From positions 1 through 42,250 of the forward strand of contig SVKV01000016.1 in the NCBI GenBank assembly GCA_015068305.1: 42,250 bases of DNA. Reading direction: 5' to 3'. Origin of the DNA: Oscillospiraceae bacterium (lineage in GTDB: Bacteria > Bacillota > Clostridia > Oscillospirales > Oscillospiraceae). The notes under the pieces are model-generated. The model saw only the letters and a program-made list of their open reading frames with translations. It did no database searches and had not been told where the DNA came from. Made by a program: the position numbers and the translations under genes. Position 1 is the first letter of the stretch. Each line of letters opens with the position of its first letter. Positions 14,469-22,036 of this stretch are shown here, one piece after another.

Positions 14469-15812
14469 ATGAACAACGAACGTTATTATCTGCTGACCGG
14501 TGCCGCCGGCTTCCTGGGTACCAACATCTGCATGCAGCTGCTGGAAAAGGGCTGCAAGGTCCGGGCTCTGGTTCTGCCCAATGACAAGTCCGTCAAGTTT
14601 ATTCCCAAGGAAGTGGAAGTGGTCCTGGGCGATCTGACCGATGCTCCCTCCCTGGAGCCCTTCTTCACCGTCCCCGAGGGCTGCACCTCCATCATCATCC
14701 ACTGCGCCTCCATGGTCACCGTCAACCCCAACTACTCCGAAAAGCTGATGGCCGTCAATGTGGGCGGCACCCGCAACATCATCACCAAGGTCTTAAATCA
14801 CCCCGAGTGCGAAAAGATGGTCTATGTCTCCTCCACCGGCGCCATTCCCGAGGAGCCCCACGGCATCAAGATCCGGGAGGTCAGTAAGTTCACCCCCTGC
14901 GATCCCAAGAAGGTGGTGGGTGCTTACTCCCAGAGTAAGGCTGCCGCCACCCAGATGGTTCTGGATGCGGTCAATGTCATGGGTCTGAAGGCCTGTGTGG
15001 TCCACCCTTCCGGCATTCTAGGCCCCAATGACCATGCCATCGGCGAGACCACCGGCACCCTGCTTCAGATCATCAAGGGCGAGATGCCCATGGGCATGCA
15101 GGGCTCCTTCAACCTCTGCGATGTCCGGGACCTGGCCGCCGGCACCATTGCCGCAATCGATAAGGGCCGCATCGGCCAGTGTTACATCCTGGCCAACAAG
15201 ACCGTTACCCTGAAGGATATGTGCGACATGCTCCATGCCGAGTGCAACGCCAAGAAGATCAAGTTCTATCTGCCCCTGGATCTGGCCGACAAGATCGCCG
15301 CAGGTTTGGAAAAGCAGGCGGAAAAGACCGGCAAGATGCCGCTGATGACCACCTTCTCCGTCTATAATCTGGCCCGGAACAACGAGTTTGACTACTCCAA
15401 GGCCGAAGCCGAGCTGGGCTACACCACCCGCTCCTACGAGGAAACCATCCACGACGAGGTCCAGTGGATGATCGCCGAGGGCCTCATCGACGGAAACGGC
15501 GTCACCGAGAAGCCCACCCTGATGACCAACGAGCAGATCCGGGAAGGCGGCTACATGGAAGACATCATCAAGGCCATGGAGCACGAAATATACATCCCCG
15601 AGATCGATGTGGCAGAAGCCTACAAGAGCATCGAAACCGGCGTGGTAAACACCTACGAAAAGATCGAGACCGGCGTGGTTTCCGGCTACAAAAAGGTGGA
15701 AGAGGGTGCCGTTTCCGGCTTCCGGAAAATCTCCGACAAGTTTATTCAGAAGTTCTTCTCCCGGGAAGGCGAAACCGTGGAAGAGACCAGAAATCGTCTG
15801 AGCAGAAAGTAA
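14469..15812 (+). CDS. NAD-dependent epimerase/dehydratase-like protein with C-terminal helical repeats
   Basis: This 447-residue extended-SDR enzyme has the dinucleotide motif TGAAGFLG (9-16), an active-site Thr/Ser region VYVSSTGA, and the catalytic pair Tyr153/Lys157 (YSQSK). HPSGILGPND follows the usual extended-SDR pattern. Residues about 305-370 continue past the fold (MIAEGLIDGNGVTEKPTL). The last 60 residues are repeats of about 11 residues: YKSIETGVVNT, YEKIETGVVSG, YKKVEEGAVSG, FRKISDKFIQK. These should form an amphipathic helix, perhaps for membrane or partner binding. AAGGAG lies upstream. It has its own repeat-bearing promoter and terminator. The substrate is unknown. Confidence 0.88.
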   Translation: MNNERYYLLTGAAGFLGTNICMQLLEKGCKVRALVLPNDKSVKFIPKEVEVVLGDLTDAPSLEPFFTVPEGCTSIIIHCASMVTVNPNYSEKLMAVNVGGTRNIITKVLNHPECEKMVYVSSTGAIPEEPHGIKIREVSKFTPCDPKKVVGAYSQSKAAATQMVLDAVNVMGLKACVVHPSGILGPNDHAIGETTGTLLQIIKGEMPMGMQGSFNLCDVRDLAAGTIAAIDKGRIGQCYILANKTVTLKDMCDMLHAECNAKKIKFYLPLDLADKIAAGLEKQAEKTGKMPLMTTFSVYNLARNNEFDYSKAEAELGYTTRSYEETIHDEVQWMIAEGLIDGNGVTEKPTLMTNEQIREGGYMEDIIKAMEHEIYIPEIDVAEAYKSIETGVVNTYEKIETGVVSGYKKVEEGAVSGFRKISDKFIQKFFSREGETVEETRNRLSRK

Positions 15813-15826
15813 GATTCCAAAAAAGG

Positions 15827-15860
15827 AACCCCGGCTTGCAATCAAGCCGGGGTTTTTGCG
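15827..15860. terminator. Terminator between convergent genes
   Basis: A perfect 11-bp stem AACCCCGGCTT (15827-15837) with 15844-15854, followed on plus by TTTGCGGTTTTG and on minus by CCTTTTTT. Works for both sides. Confidence 0.9.
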
Positions 15861-15867
15861 GTTTTGA

Positions 15868-16287
15868 TCAGTCGGGGATCTGGCCTTCCTTGCCGCTGAG
15901 CAGGTTCACAAGGGATGTGACAAACACAATGGCAGCAGCGCCGATGCCCCAGATTTTCGTGGTCTGGCAGCGCATTTCTTCGCTGGCGCAGACGCCGATG
16001 AGGCTTGTAAACACCAGAAACAGCACCGCACCTGCAACGGCGGTAACCACCATCAGGCCCTTGTATTCCTTCTTGGCAAGCAGCGCCATCACAGCAGCCA
16101 CCAGGATGATGATGCCAACCGCCAACGCAGCCTGGCCTGCCCAGTGGCACTTCATGGGGACCTGGTTTCCGTTGGCCAGCTCCAGCAGCTTGCCGCAGAC
16201 AGGAGCCCAAATCTTGACTGCGCCAATCAGCGCAGCGGCGGCAGCGATCTGCAGCGCAATCAGAATTTTGTTCATTGGGGTTTTCAT
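15868..16287 (-). CDS. DUF4418-family membrane protein
   Basis: This 139-residue protein has four membrane helices and the family-type segment PMKCHWAGQAALAVGIIILVAA, with a cysteine next to a histidine outside helix 2, plus further cysteines in APVCGK and GVCASEEMRCQTT. DUF4418 proteins are usually found next to MacB/LolCDE-like ABC pairs, as here; their role is unknown. AAGGAGG sits 7 bp before the ATG at 16287. It follows the ATPase by 12 bp and is the last gene of the sigma-factor operon. Confidence 0.85.
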   Translation of the reverse strand: MKTPMNKILIALQIAAAAALIGAVKIWAPVCGKLLELANGNQVPMKCHWAGQAALAVGIIILVAAVMALLAKKEYKGLMVVTAVAGAVLFLVFTSLIGVCASEEMRCQTTKIWGIGAAAIVFVTSLVNLLSGKEGQIPD

Positions 16288-16299
16288 GGCTGTTCCTCC

Positions 16300-16959
16300 T
16301 TAAATATCCGTCAGAATGCCCTCCTCCAGACGGAGGCGGCGGGTTGCGGCAGATGCCCAGCGGCTGTTGTGGGTGACCATCACCACAGCAGTGCCCTTCC
16401 CGGTCTGCTCTTTCAGAATCCGGATGATCTCCCCGGACCAGTGCTCATCCAGGTCGTTGGTGGGTTCGTCTGCCAGGATCAGCCTGGGATTGTGGATCAG
16501 CGCCCGGGCTGCCATGGCACGGCGGCGCTGACCGCCGGAAAGCTGATGGGGGAAGAAGTCCGCCCGGTCCTCCAGACCGAATTGGTACAGCAGCTCATCC
16601 ACCTGCTTCAGATTCTTCTTTCCCCCCACGCTCTGGGTGAAAATCAGATTCTCCCGAAGGGTCAGAGCCTGGATCATGGTGGAATCCTGGAAAAGGAAGC
16701 CGATCTTCTTTGCCCGGAATTCGGATTTCTGTGCATCGCTGAAGGCAGAAATATCCTGGCCTTCAAAGGTGTATGTACCTTCATCCGCTTTCAGCAGCGT
16801 ACCCATGACGTAAAGCAGCGTGGACTTACCGATGCCGGAGGGGCCCTCCACAGCGATGAAATCCCCTTCGCCGACGCTGAGGCAGATATCCTTCAGCGGG
16901 GTGACGGTCTCACCCATCCGGTAGTCCTTATGAATATGTTCCAGCTTGCAGATTTCCAT
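16300..16959 (-). CDS. ABC transporter ATPase, MacB/LolD type
   Basis: This 219-residue cytoplasmic ATPase has Walker A GPSGIGKST, a Q-loop in FLFQDSTMIQ, signature LSGGQRRRAMAARAL, Walker B LILADEPTNDLD and a switch histidine in VMVTHN. The LSGGQxRR...LADEPTxxLD combination marks the MacB/LolD/FtsE branch, whose members power mechanotransmission or export rather than import. It lies 1 bp after the permease gene, so they form one unit. Confidence 0.94.
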   Translation of the reverse strand: MEICKLEHIHKDYRMGETVTPLKDICLSVGEGDFIAVEGPSGIGKSTLLYVMGTLLKADEGTYTFEGQDISAFSDAQKSEFRAKKIGFLFQDSTMIQALTLRENLIFTQSVGGKKNLKQVDELLYQFGLEDRADFFPHQLSGGQRRRAMAARALIHNPRLILADEPTNDLDEHWSGEIIRILKEQTGKGTAVVMVTHNSRWASAATRRLRLEEGILTDI

Positions 16960-16960
16960 A

Positions 16961-18166
16961 TCAGTTCACCTCACCCTGTGTAATGGCAGCCTGGGGATCC
17001 ATGGATGCGCTCTTCAGCGCCGGGGACACGGCGGATGCAAAGCCCAGCACTCCTGCCAGGGCCACACCGGCCAGACCGCAAAGCATCGCCAGAGAGGTTG
17101 TCCAGACGGAGGGGGACAGCTTAAAGGCGTCCTTGAGCATCTCGATCACCGGGTTCATGCAGACCAGTGCGATGCCGCTGCCAAGGAAGCCTCCCATCAG
17201 CGCCATGGTGCAGGTCTCGCCGATGATGAGACCGAAAACCTGGCCCTTCTTCAGTCCGATGGCCCGCAGCAGGCCGATCTCCTTCTTGCGCTCCTTGGCC
17301 AGGGCATTGAACCGGCCCACCAGGGACAACACAGCGATCAGCAGAGAAGCCAGCCACAGGGCAAACATCACCTGCATGGTCACCTCCAGCTGGCTCTGGA
17401 GAGCGGAAATGGTATCGCCGGTGAGCAGGCATTTGGCTTCGATGCCGGACTGCTCCACCTGCTTGACGAAGCTCTGGGGATCCGTATCCTCGGCAAGCTT
17501 GACCATGATGACGGAAATATAGTCATGGGGATCCTTGTCGGTCCAGTCCTGCCGCAGCACCTCCGACTCCAGGCACATATCCTGGGCAGTGCGCCAGTCC
17601 ATGAAGATGGTGCTGTCCATGCCGGTGCCGGTGGGCTGCAGCATGCTGACCACCTTGAATATCCGGCCCAGAATCATGTAGTTATAGCCAACAAGGTCAT
17701 CGTCCTCGAAATTATGGCCGATGATCAGCTGCTCTTCGTTGATGCCGCTGCGGCTGCCCTCATCCAGATAGGGCCTCAGAATAAAGTCCGTAGCAGAATC
17801 GTAGCCGATGATCCGGGCCTCTTCGCCGGGATCGCAGCAGCCCAGGGCCAGGGTCTGGCAGTAGAACTGGGGGGTCATGGCTGCCACACCCTCCAGCTGC
17901 TTGGCCTCCTCCACCACTTCGATGGGCATGTAGATATTCTCCGGGATGGCGGTGAACAGCAGGTCGTCGCCCTCGGCGGAGGCATACTTGGGAATCAGAA
18001 TGGCATCGGCTCCCAGCCGCTCCCGGCTCAAGGCCAGGCCCTGGTTCACCGTCTGGAAGACACCCAGCACCATCACAAACACCAGAACCGTCAGCATGGT
18101 GATGGTCACCGTCAGCACGGATTGGGTCCGGCGACGGGATATGTTGTTCCAAATCAGCATCAGCAT
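16961..18166 (-). CDS. FtsX/MacB-type ABC permease
   Basis: This 401-residue protein has one N-terminal helix (RTQSVLTVTITMLTVLVFVMVLGVFQTV), a large extracytoplasmic domain of about 220 residues, and three C-terminal helices (VMFALWLASLLIAVLSLVGRF, LIIGETCTMALMGGFLGSGIALV and SLAMLCGLAGVALAGVLGFASAV). The FtsX-domain hallmark is KERKKEIGLLRAIGLKKGQVFGLIIGE. The outer domain contains vicinal cysteines (LGCCDPGEE). The start lies 18 bp after the anti-sigma gene. With the ATPase it should form a MacB/LolCDE-like machine, probably for export or lipoprotein/peptide handling; the substrate is unknown. Confidence 0.93.
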   Translation of the reverse strand: MLMLIWNNISRRRTQSVLTVTITMLTVLVFVMVLGVFQTVNQGLALSRERLGADAILIPKYASAEGDDLLFTAIPENIYMPIEVVEEAKQLEGVAAMTPQFYCQTLALGCCDPGEEARIIGYDSATDFILRPYLDEGSRSGINEEQLIIGHNFEDDDLVGYNYMILGRIFKVVSMLQPTGTGMDSTIFMDWRTAQDMCLESEVLRQDWTDKDPHDYISVIMVKLAEDTDPQSFVKQVEQSGIEAKCLLTGDTISALQSQLEVTMQVMFALWLASLLIAVLSLVGRFNALAKERKKEIGLLRAIGLKKGQVFGLIIGETCTMALMGGFLGSGIALVCMNPVIEMLKDAFKLSPSVWTTSLAMLCGLAGVALAGVLGFASAVSPALKSASMDPQAAITQGEVN

Positions 18167-18184
18167 TGTATCTTACCTCTTTCT

Positions 18185-18886
18185 TTATTTTCCGCAGGGA
18201 TTATCCAATATTTTCACCTGGGCCAGAACCCGGATCTCTTCCTTGGGAATCTGGCGCACATCCTCCGGCGTCAGATCCGGATCTGTCTGCAGCAGATGCT
18301 GCCAGGCAAGGTAGCGGGGAATGCACAGATTGACCGCCCGGGCTTTTTTCACCGTTTCCCAGTCCACCTGGCAGTAGAGCACGTTTTCTTCCTGAGCAAT
18401 GTTGTAGGCCCGGCAGAGGACCCTGCTCAGCATTTGCTCCGCGTGGGCCTCGGTGCCGCCGCCGGCGACGGTGATGGTGATCATGCTTCCCTCGTCCAGA
18501 TAAGGCTCCAGACCGCTGCTCAGCAGAATCCGCTGCATGGCATCGTCATATTCCATACCCGCCACATCGATCTGCTTTACCAGGTCAATGCCGTCGGAAT
18601 TGCGGCCCTCCAGGACAATGACCCGGTCCAGGGCATTAACCTTCAGTTCGATGGAAGGATTGATATCCACCGAAATGCTGGCAGAAGGCCAAAACCAGAC
18701 CCCAGCTCCGGTGCACACCAGGGCCAGGGACACCAGGCACCCGGCCAGCCGCTGCCGCATTTTCCGCCGCTGCCGCACATTGCGTCCGTAGTCGAAGGTC
18801 TTTTTCCGCAGATAGGCCCTGGTCTTCCGTTTCAGCCGTTCCGGCGCCTGAACGGTATCAAAGGCTTCTCTGATTTTGTTATCCAT
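18185..18886 (-). CDS. RsgI-like transmembrane anti-sigma factor
   Basis: This 233-residue single-pass protein has a basic cytoplasmic part (1-46, for example LKRKTRAYLRKKTFDYGRNVRQRRKMRQR), a membrane helix (about 47-66) and an outer domain starting SASISVDINPSIELKVNALDRVI. The outer domain matches the conserved RsgI module that follows the membrane in clostridial anti-sigma factors. In RsgI the Asn-Pro bond of the equivalent motif is cut autocatalytically; here it is Asn76-Pro77. No carbohydrate-binding sensor domain follows, so this is a minimal form. A GTG at 18895 lies inside the ribosome site, so I use the ATG at 18886, 8 bp after GGAGG. It overlaps the sigma gene by 8 bp. Confidence 0.85.
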   Translation of the reverse strand: MDNKIREAFDTVQAPERLKRKTRAYLRKKTFDYGRNVRQRRKMRQRLAGCLVSLALVCTGAGVWFWPSASISVDINPSIELKVNALDRVIVLEGRNSDGIDLVKQIDVAGMEYDDAMQRILLSSGLEPYLDEGSMITITVAGGGTEAHAEQMLSRVLCRAYNIAQEENVLYCQVDWETVKKARAVNLCIPRYLAWQHLLQTDPDLTPEDVRQIPKEEIRVLAQVKILDNPCGK

Positions 18887-19361
18887 CCAGAACACCTCCC
18901 AGCAGTTCCTTCAGCAGCTGCTTTCCTTTATGTAAATGGGTGTAAACCGTGTTGGGATTCCGCTTCAGAATCCCCGCAATTTCCGGGGCGGTATATCCTT
19001 CGTAATAATGCAGGTAGATCACATCCCGGTATTGCTTCGGAAGGGAACGGACCGCCTCCATCACCGCGTACTGCTCCTGGGTTGCCTCCGGGGCATAGTC
19101 TTTCAGATCCTCCAGGGAAACGGTGCGGCTCCGGAAAAAGCTTTTCAGCAGGTCCTTACAGGCATTCACCGTCACCCGGATCAGCCAGGCCTTTTCGTGC
19201 TCCGGATTCTGGAAGGGTCCATCATGGAGGGCATACTTCAAAAACACCGTCTGAAAAACGTCCTCTGCATCGGAACCGTTCTTCAGGTAAACCGTACACA
19301 GCCGCAGAACCGTATCCGAATACCGTTCTATTGCATCCGTCACTTCCCGTTCGCTGCGCAT
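18879..19361 (-). CDS. ECF-type RNA polymerase sigma factor
   Basis: This 160-residue sigma-70-family factor has region 2 (YSDTVLRLCTVYLKNGSDAEDVFQTVFLKYA) and region 4 (VRSLPKQYRDVIYLHYYEGYTAPEIAGILKRNPNTVYTHLHKGKQLLKE) with no regions 1 or 3, as in ECF factors. I start at the ATG at 19361, after AAAGGGGG; a longer frame from a GTG at 19406 has no ribosome site. The neighbouring RsgI-like protein is its probable antagonist. The operon continues into the ABC pair and the DUF4418 protein, which are its likely targets. I cannot define the operon promoter with confidence. Confidence 0.93.
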   Translation of the reverse strand: MRSEREVTDAIERYSDTVLRLCTVYLKNGSDAEDVFQTVFLKYALHDGPFQNPEHEKAWLIRVTVNACKDLLKSFFRSRTVSLEDLKDYAPEATQEQYAVMEAVRSLPKQYRDVIYLHYYEGYTAPEIAGILKRNPNTVYTHLHKGKQLLKELLGGVLDG

Positions 19362-19554
19362 GGTTCCCCCTTTCCCGGCTTTCTTCGCAGAAAACCGTTT
19401 TTTCACTCATAATACGACTGGAATCCCAAAATCCATTCGCTACATACCATAGCATAGGCACTATTTTCTGTCTAATCAGTTTTCTGTATCAATTACCGGT
19501 TCTTATTTGGATTATCTTTAATTCAGCAGGTTTCCCGGCCGGGAGGGCAAATTG

Positions 19555-19583
19555 TTGACATTTCCCCGGCAAATCACTATGAT
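19555..19583 (+). promoter_or_regulatory. Promoter of HAD phosphatase gene
   Basis: -35 TTGACA (19555-19560), a 17-bp spacer and -10 TATGAT (19578-19583). The start site would fall at about 19589, next to a 9-bp perfect hairpin (GCAGCTCCC 19588-19596 with 19600-19608), so the RNA would begin with this stem. A second palindromic stretch (CGGCGGATTCCGCCG) lies near 19626-19640. Confidence 0.78.
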
Positions 19584-19652
19584 AAAAGCAGCTCCCGCCG
19601 GGAGCTGCCAATTCTGAACAATTCCGGCGGATTCCGCCGATGCGGTACGGAT

Positions 19653-20459
19653 ATGATGGATAAAAACAAAATTCTGCGCAGCAAGAAGCTGTACCTGTTT
19701 GATATGGACGGCACCCTGTACCTGGGGGACCGGCTTTACGAATTTACCCCGGCGCTTCTGGATACCCTCCGGGCAACGGGCCGCAAATACCTGTTTCTGA
19801 CCAATAATTCCTCCAAAAGTGTGGATGACTATGTCAGCAAGCTGGAAAAGCTGGGCATCCGGGCTACCCGGGAGGATTTTCTGACCTCCTCCCAAGCCAC
19901 AGCCTATTACCTGCACAAGCACCATGAGGGCAAGACCCTCTACGTCTGCGGCACCGAATCTCTGAAAGCGGAGCTGCGCCGGGAGGGCTTCCGGGTCACT
20001 GAGGAGCTGCCCCTGGTGGATTGCATCGTCATGGGCTTCGATACGGAGCTGACCTTCCGGAAGCTCCGGGATGTAAGCTTTCTGCTGCTGACCCGGCCGG
20101 ATATTCCCTACATCGCCACCAACCCGGACTATGTCTGCCCCACGGAATTCGGCAGTGTTCCCGACTGCGGCAGTGTCTGCGATATGATCTACAACGCCAC
20201 GAAAAAGCGGCCTGTGGTCATCGGCAAACCCTCCGCCCTGATGCCGAAGCTTGCCATGGAGAAATACGGCATCAAAAAAGAGGAAACCTGCATGGTGGGC
20301 GACCGGATCTACACCGATGTAAAATCCGGCCTGAACGCCGGCATCACCGGCATCCTGGTCCTCAGCGGGGAAACCACCCGGGAGATTCTGGCCCAGTCCC
20401 CGGACAAGCCCCATCTGGTTCTGGAGGATGCCTCCGAGATTCTAAATGCCATCAAATAA
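19653..20459 (+). CDS. HAD-IIA family sugar/nucleotide phosphatase (NagD-like)
   Basis: This 268-residue HAD hydrolase has motif I in LYLFDMDGTLYLGD (catalytic Asp pair), motif II in YLFLTNNSSKS, motif III in IGKPSALMPKLAMEKYGI and motif IV in CMVGDRIYTDVKSGLNAGI. The C2-type cap between motifs II and III (DFLTSSQATAYYL ... FDTELTFRKL) fits the NagD/p-nitrophenylphosphatase group, which removes phosphate from small sugar phosphates or nucleotides. There are two possible ATGs (19653, 19656) and no strong ribosome site, which is unusual for this window. It is transcribed alone. Confidence 0.92.
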   Translation: MMDKNKILRSKKLYLFDMDGTLYLGDRLYEFTPALLDTLRATGRKYLFLTNNSSKSVDDYVSKLEKLGIRATREDFLTSSQATAYYLHKHHEGKTLYVCGTESLKAELRREGFRVTEELPLVDCIVMGFDTELTFRKLRDVSFLLLTRPDIPYIATNPDYVCPTEFGSVPDCGSVCDMIYNATKKRPVVIGKPSALMPKLAMEKYGIKKEETCMVGDRIYTDVKSGLNAGITGILVLSGETTREILAQSPDKPHLVLEDASEILNAIK

Positions 20460-20461
20460 AC

Positions 20462-20490
20462 AAAAGGATTCCCGGGAGGAGATCCTTTTT
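20462..20490. terminator. Terminator between HAD gene and alarmone synthetase gene
   Basis: Stem AAAAGGAT (20462-20469) with ATCCTTTT (20482-20489) around a CCCGGG-containing loop and T-runs on both strands. Bidirectional. Confidence 0.75.
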
Positions 20491-20584
20491 GCTGTTATTT
20501 GGGCATCTGCAGCCATTTTCACAGGCCGGTGTCCGCAGATGTCCCGATTTTTACCTGTTTCATGGCAGCAGGCGGAGCAATGCC

Positions 20585-21358
20585 CTATACATGATTCTCC
20601 TTCTGCTGTTTCATCCGCCGGAAGTAGGAGCTCATTTCATCTGCCAGACCGGAAAGGCGGTTCAGCAGTTTGGAGTAGTCCCGGAGCATTTCATCATCCT
20701 CCGCCTCCTTGTACACGATATCGTGATCCACCTCTCCCCAGCCTTCCTCGAACAAAGTTCTGCCCTGGATTTCAATATACTGGCCCTGATACTTAACGAT
20801 ATAGTGCAGGGACCGGTAGATGCCGTCGGAAATGATCTGGATCTCGTTGCCGTCGTAGATCTTGCTGTCACCGGTTCGCTTGTAGGCTCTGGGCCGTTCT
20901 GCCAGATAATAATGGTCCGGATCTTCATCAAAATCCGCCAGACGGTCCCGGACATACAGCGCAGGATCGTTTTCAAACCGGCTGGTCAGATACCTGTGGA
21001 AATGCTTCCAATCCTCCCGGTAAAGAAAAAACACGCGGATGCCGATCAGGTCTGTCACAAACTTATAGTAGTTTGTGTGATCCAGCGGGGCAAATTTCTC
21101 CGGACTTTCCTTTTTCTTCCGGATCACCTTCTCCAGAAGCTGCATAACACCCTTGGTGCGGTAGCGGTAGGAATGGATACCGGCCGTTTCAATGTCGTAC
21201 AGATATTCATCAATAAAGGATTTTCCGATTTCCCGGAGAGAACGTTCCAGTTTGCAGTATTCCTCTTCGATCCGCATCAGTTCGTCCCAGGTAATATTCG
21301 CTTCGATCAAATCCGCTTCACAGAGCTTATACTCTGCAAAAAATGCGTTCTTATCCAT
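20585..21358 (-). CDS. RelA/SpoT-domain (p)ppGpp synthetase-like protein
   Basis: This 257-residue protein is a stand-alone RelA/SpoT synthetase domain without the HD hydrolase or the regulatory TGS/ACT domains. In order: SYRYRTKGVMQLLEKVIRKKK (nucleotide-binding helix), TDLIGIRVFFLY (DLxGxR core), DGIYRSLHYIVKY (G-loop, GYRSLH in most relatives) and IEIQGRTLFEEGWGEVDHDIVY (the EIQxRT and GEVDH acidic motifs). The catalytic glutamate positions are kept, so it may be active. EIQIRT has changed to EIQGRT. It is the third gene of the xanthine permease/xanthine phosphoribosyltransferase operon, 33 bp after the latter. GGAGTG precedes the ATG. Confidence 0.88.
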   Translation of the reverse strand: MDKNAFFAEYKLCEADLIEANITWDELMRIEEEYCKLERSLREIGKSFIDEYLYDIETAGIHSYRYRTKGVMQLLEKVIRKKKESPEKFAPLDHTNYYKFVTDLIGIRVFFLYREDWKHFHRYLTSRFENDPALYVRDRLADFDEDPDHYYLAERPRAYKRTGDSKIYDGNEIQIISDGIYRSLHYIVKYQGQYIEIQGRTLFEEGWGEVDHDIVYKEAEDDEMLRDYSKLLNRLSGLADEMSSYFRRMKQQKENHV

Positions 21359-21391
21359 ACTGTCACTCCAGAAACGTTTTTTGAAATGGGA

Positions 21392-21979
21392 TCAGTTGTT
21401 CTGCTCCCGGAAGGTAATGGTGCCCTGCTCTGCATCCATGGCATCCACGATTGCCAGGGACTCCACATGATAACCCAGATTGCGGATGACACGGCCGCCG
21501 ATCTGGAAACCCTTCTCAATGACGATGCCGCAGCCTTCCACAACGGCACCGGCGGACTCGGCAATGGAGATCAGGCCCTGCAGGGCGCAGCCGTTTGCCA
21601 GGAAATCATCGATGATCAGAATATGCTCCCCCTCGTGCAGGAACTTCTTGGACACGATGACCTGATTCTTATTCTTGTGGGTAAAGGATTCCACCTCGGC
21701 AACGAACATATCACCGTCAATATTGATGGACTTGGACTTCTTTGCAAACACCATCGGAACGCCGAATTCCTTGGCAACAAAGGCTGCGATGCCGATGCCG
21801 GAGGCTTCAATGGTCATGACCTTGGTGACGGTCTTGTGTCCGAAGCGGCGCTTGAACTCCCGGCCGATTTCTTCCATCAGTGCGATATCCATCTGATGGT
21901 TCAGGAAGCTGTCCACCTTCAGAACATTACCGGGCTTGACGATACCGTCTTTTACAATTCTTTCTTCTAGGAAGTTCAT
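21392..21979 (-). CDS. xpt: Xanthine phosphoribosyltransferase
   Basis: It converts xanthine and PRPP to XMP, feeding GTP synthesis. The 195-residue protein is the usual Xpt length. It shows the N-terminal LKVDSFLNHQMDIALM, TIEASGIGIAAFVAKEFGVPMVFAKKSKS, and the PRPP-binding loop ILIIDDFLANGCAL (two acidic residues, then a small-residue loop). AAGGAG lies 11 bp before the ATG. It sits 57 bp after the permease gene in the same direction, as in the classic xpt-pbuX pairing but in the order permease-enzyme. Confidence 0.96.
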   Translation of the reverse strand: MNFLEERIVKDGIVKPGNVLKVDSFLNHQMDIALMEEIGREFKRRFGHKTVTKVMTIEASGIGIAAFVAKEFGVPMVFAKKSKSINIDGDMFVAEVESFTHKNKNQVIVSKKFLHEGEHILIIDDFLANGCALQGLISIAESAGAVVEGCGIVIEKGFQIGGRVIRNLGYHVESLAIVDAMDAEQGTITFREQNN

Positions 21980-22036
21980 CTCTGTCTGTTCTCCTTGCGT
22001 GTATTTCTTTGTAAATGTTAGCTTATCGGCAATATA

